DNA of 53,122 nt from Sulfobacillus sp. (GTDB lineage Bacteria > Bacillota > Sulfobacillia > Sulfobacillales > Sulfobacillaceae): the NCBI GenBank assembly GCA_027343695.1, contig DAHWKJ010000036.1, forward strand, positions 1-53,122. Direction: 5' to 3'. The stretch's first letter is position 1. Every line of letters begins with the position of its first letter. The notes under the pieces are model-generated. The model did no database searches and had not been told where the DNA came from. It was given only the letters and a program-made list of their open reading frames with translations. Position numbers and translations under genes: made by a program. This document shows positions 52,621-53,122 of the stretch, one piece after another.

Positions 52621-53094
52621 GTGCCGATGTCCGTATACTATCAAGAACTCCGAAAGAAAATCGGAACTCAACTCATATTGAGCCCTGGGGTCGCGGCGAT
52701 CGTCCGCAACGAGCATGGTGAAATCCTCTTTCAACGGCCATCTCTAGAAAGCGATATATGGAGCCTGCCGGCCGGGTCGATCGAACCGGGAGAAACACCG
52801 GCTGAGGCCACGAAACGAGAAGTCTATGAGGAAACCGGGTTGCAGGTGCGACCGGACAAACTCTTGGCGGTGTTTGGGGGCGAGAACTTTCGGTATGCCT
52901 ATCCCGATGGCAATCAGGTTGAGTCGGTGATATTCGTCTTTGACTGTGTGATTGAAGGCGGGAGTTTAGCGGCTATCGACCGAGAATCTGCCGATTTGCG
53001 GTATTTTCCCATCTCGTCGAGGCCGAAGCTGGCTCTTCCCTACCCGGAAGAAATGTTCTATCCATCCGCCTCGGAACGCACGTTCTTTCAGTGA
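52621..53094 (+). CDS. Nudix hydrolase
   Basis: The protein has 157 residues. GAGGTGA lies 5 bases before the GTG at 52621; a GTG three codons earlier would overlap that site. The Nudix box is intact: AGSIEPGETPAEATKREVYE then ETGL, giving Gx5Ex7REUxEExGU. SLPAGSIEPGE is typical of ADP-ribose or NADH-type pyrophosphatases, but the substrate is open. It lies 55 bases after the GNAT gene and may share its transcript. It is not closely similar to the Nudix gene at 46110. Confidence 0.9.
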   Translation: MPMSVYYQELRKKIGTQLILSPGVAAIVRNEHGEILFQRPSLESDIWSLPAGSIEPGETPAEATKREVYEETGLQVRPDKLLAVFGGENFRYAYPDGNQVESVIFVFDCVIEGGSLAAIDRESADLRYFPISSRPKLALPYPEEMFYPSASERTFFQ

Positions 53095-53122
53095 TGCGAA
53101 AGGTACTTTCGGGGGCGAGTTT

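Overview
The window looks like chromosomal DNA of a thermo-acidophilic Firmicute close to Sulfobacillus. This is an inference from gene content: a Tricorn-type protease, a coproporphyrin-branch haem cluster, a divergent citA/citR pair, DUF1540, YtxH and DUF948 proteins, strong aGGAGG ribosome sites and a c-di-AMP riboswitch. No rRNA, tRNA or CRISPR array was recognised.

Layout. 1-4.7 kb is an accessory patch: the 5' end of a cupin-type phosphoglucose isomerase, two lipoproteins, two near-identical MITE-like elements (one cutting the 3' end of a decayed plasmid repA), a broken HNH gene and a 127-bp nested palindrome. 4.7-36 kb is mostly housekeeping and metabolism: citA/citR, cobQ, an aminotransferase, MFS pumps, ogt, hemEHY, an alpha/beta hydrolase, a BBE-type flavoenzyme, a giant Asp-box propeller protein, an operon ybaK-pcp-tricorn, a propeller lipoprotein, a YtpB-type terpene synthase, recQ with a PolB-like exonuclease, an aldehyde dehydrogenase and a Cys/Met-metabolism PLP enzyme. 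36-43 kb holds a lipoprotein, DUF962, rpiA, a ZIP metal transporter and a PAS-GGDEF-methyltransferase fusion. Mobile debris lies around the last two: an IS110 remnant, a truncated IscB with an upstream omegaRNA-like region, and a 58-bp repeat in two inverted copies. 42-46 kb has a cell-wall 3D-domain protein under a c-di-AMP (ydaO-type) riboswitch, a GT4 glycosyltransferase with a GtrA protein, and YtxH/DUF948 envelope proteins. 46-48.7 kb is an encapsulin nanocompartment operon: DUF1540, a double ferritin-like cargo with a C-terminal loading peptide, and the encapsulin shell, with a Nudix gene downstream. 48.7-52 kb is again mobile: an IS110-family transposase with a structured, bridge-RNA-like leader, a cupin gene and a hairpin-rich region resembling an IS200/IS605 right end. 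The window closes with a GNAT acetyltransferase and a Nudix hydrolase.

The most interesting points are the encapsulin operon with an unusual cargo, the diguanylate cyclase-methyltransferase fusion, the decayed IscB/omegaRNA locus, the IS110 leader RNA, and the MITE family that inserted into repA. All functional calls rest on motif reading alone; no database search was run.
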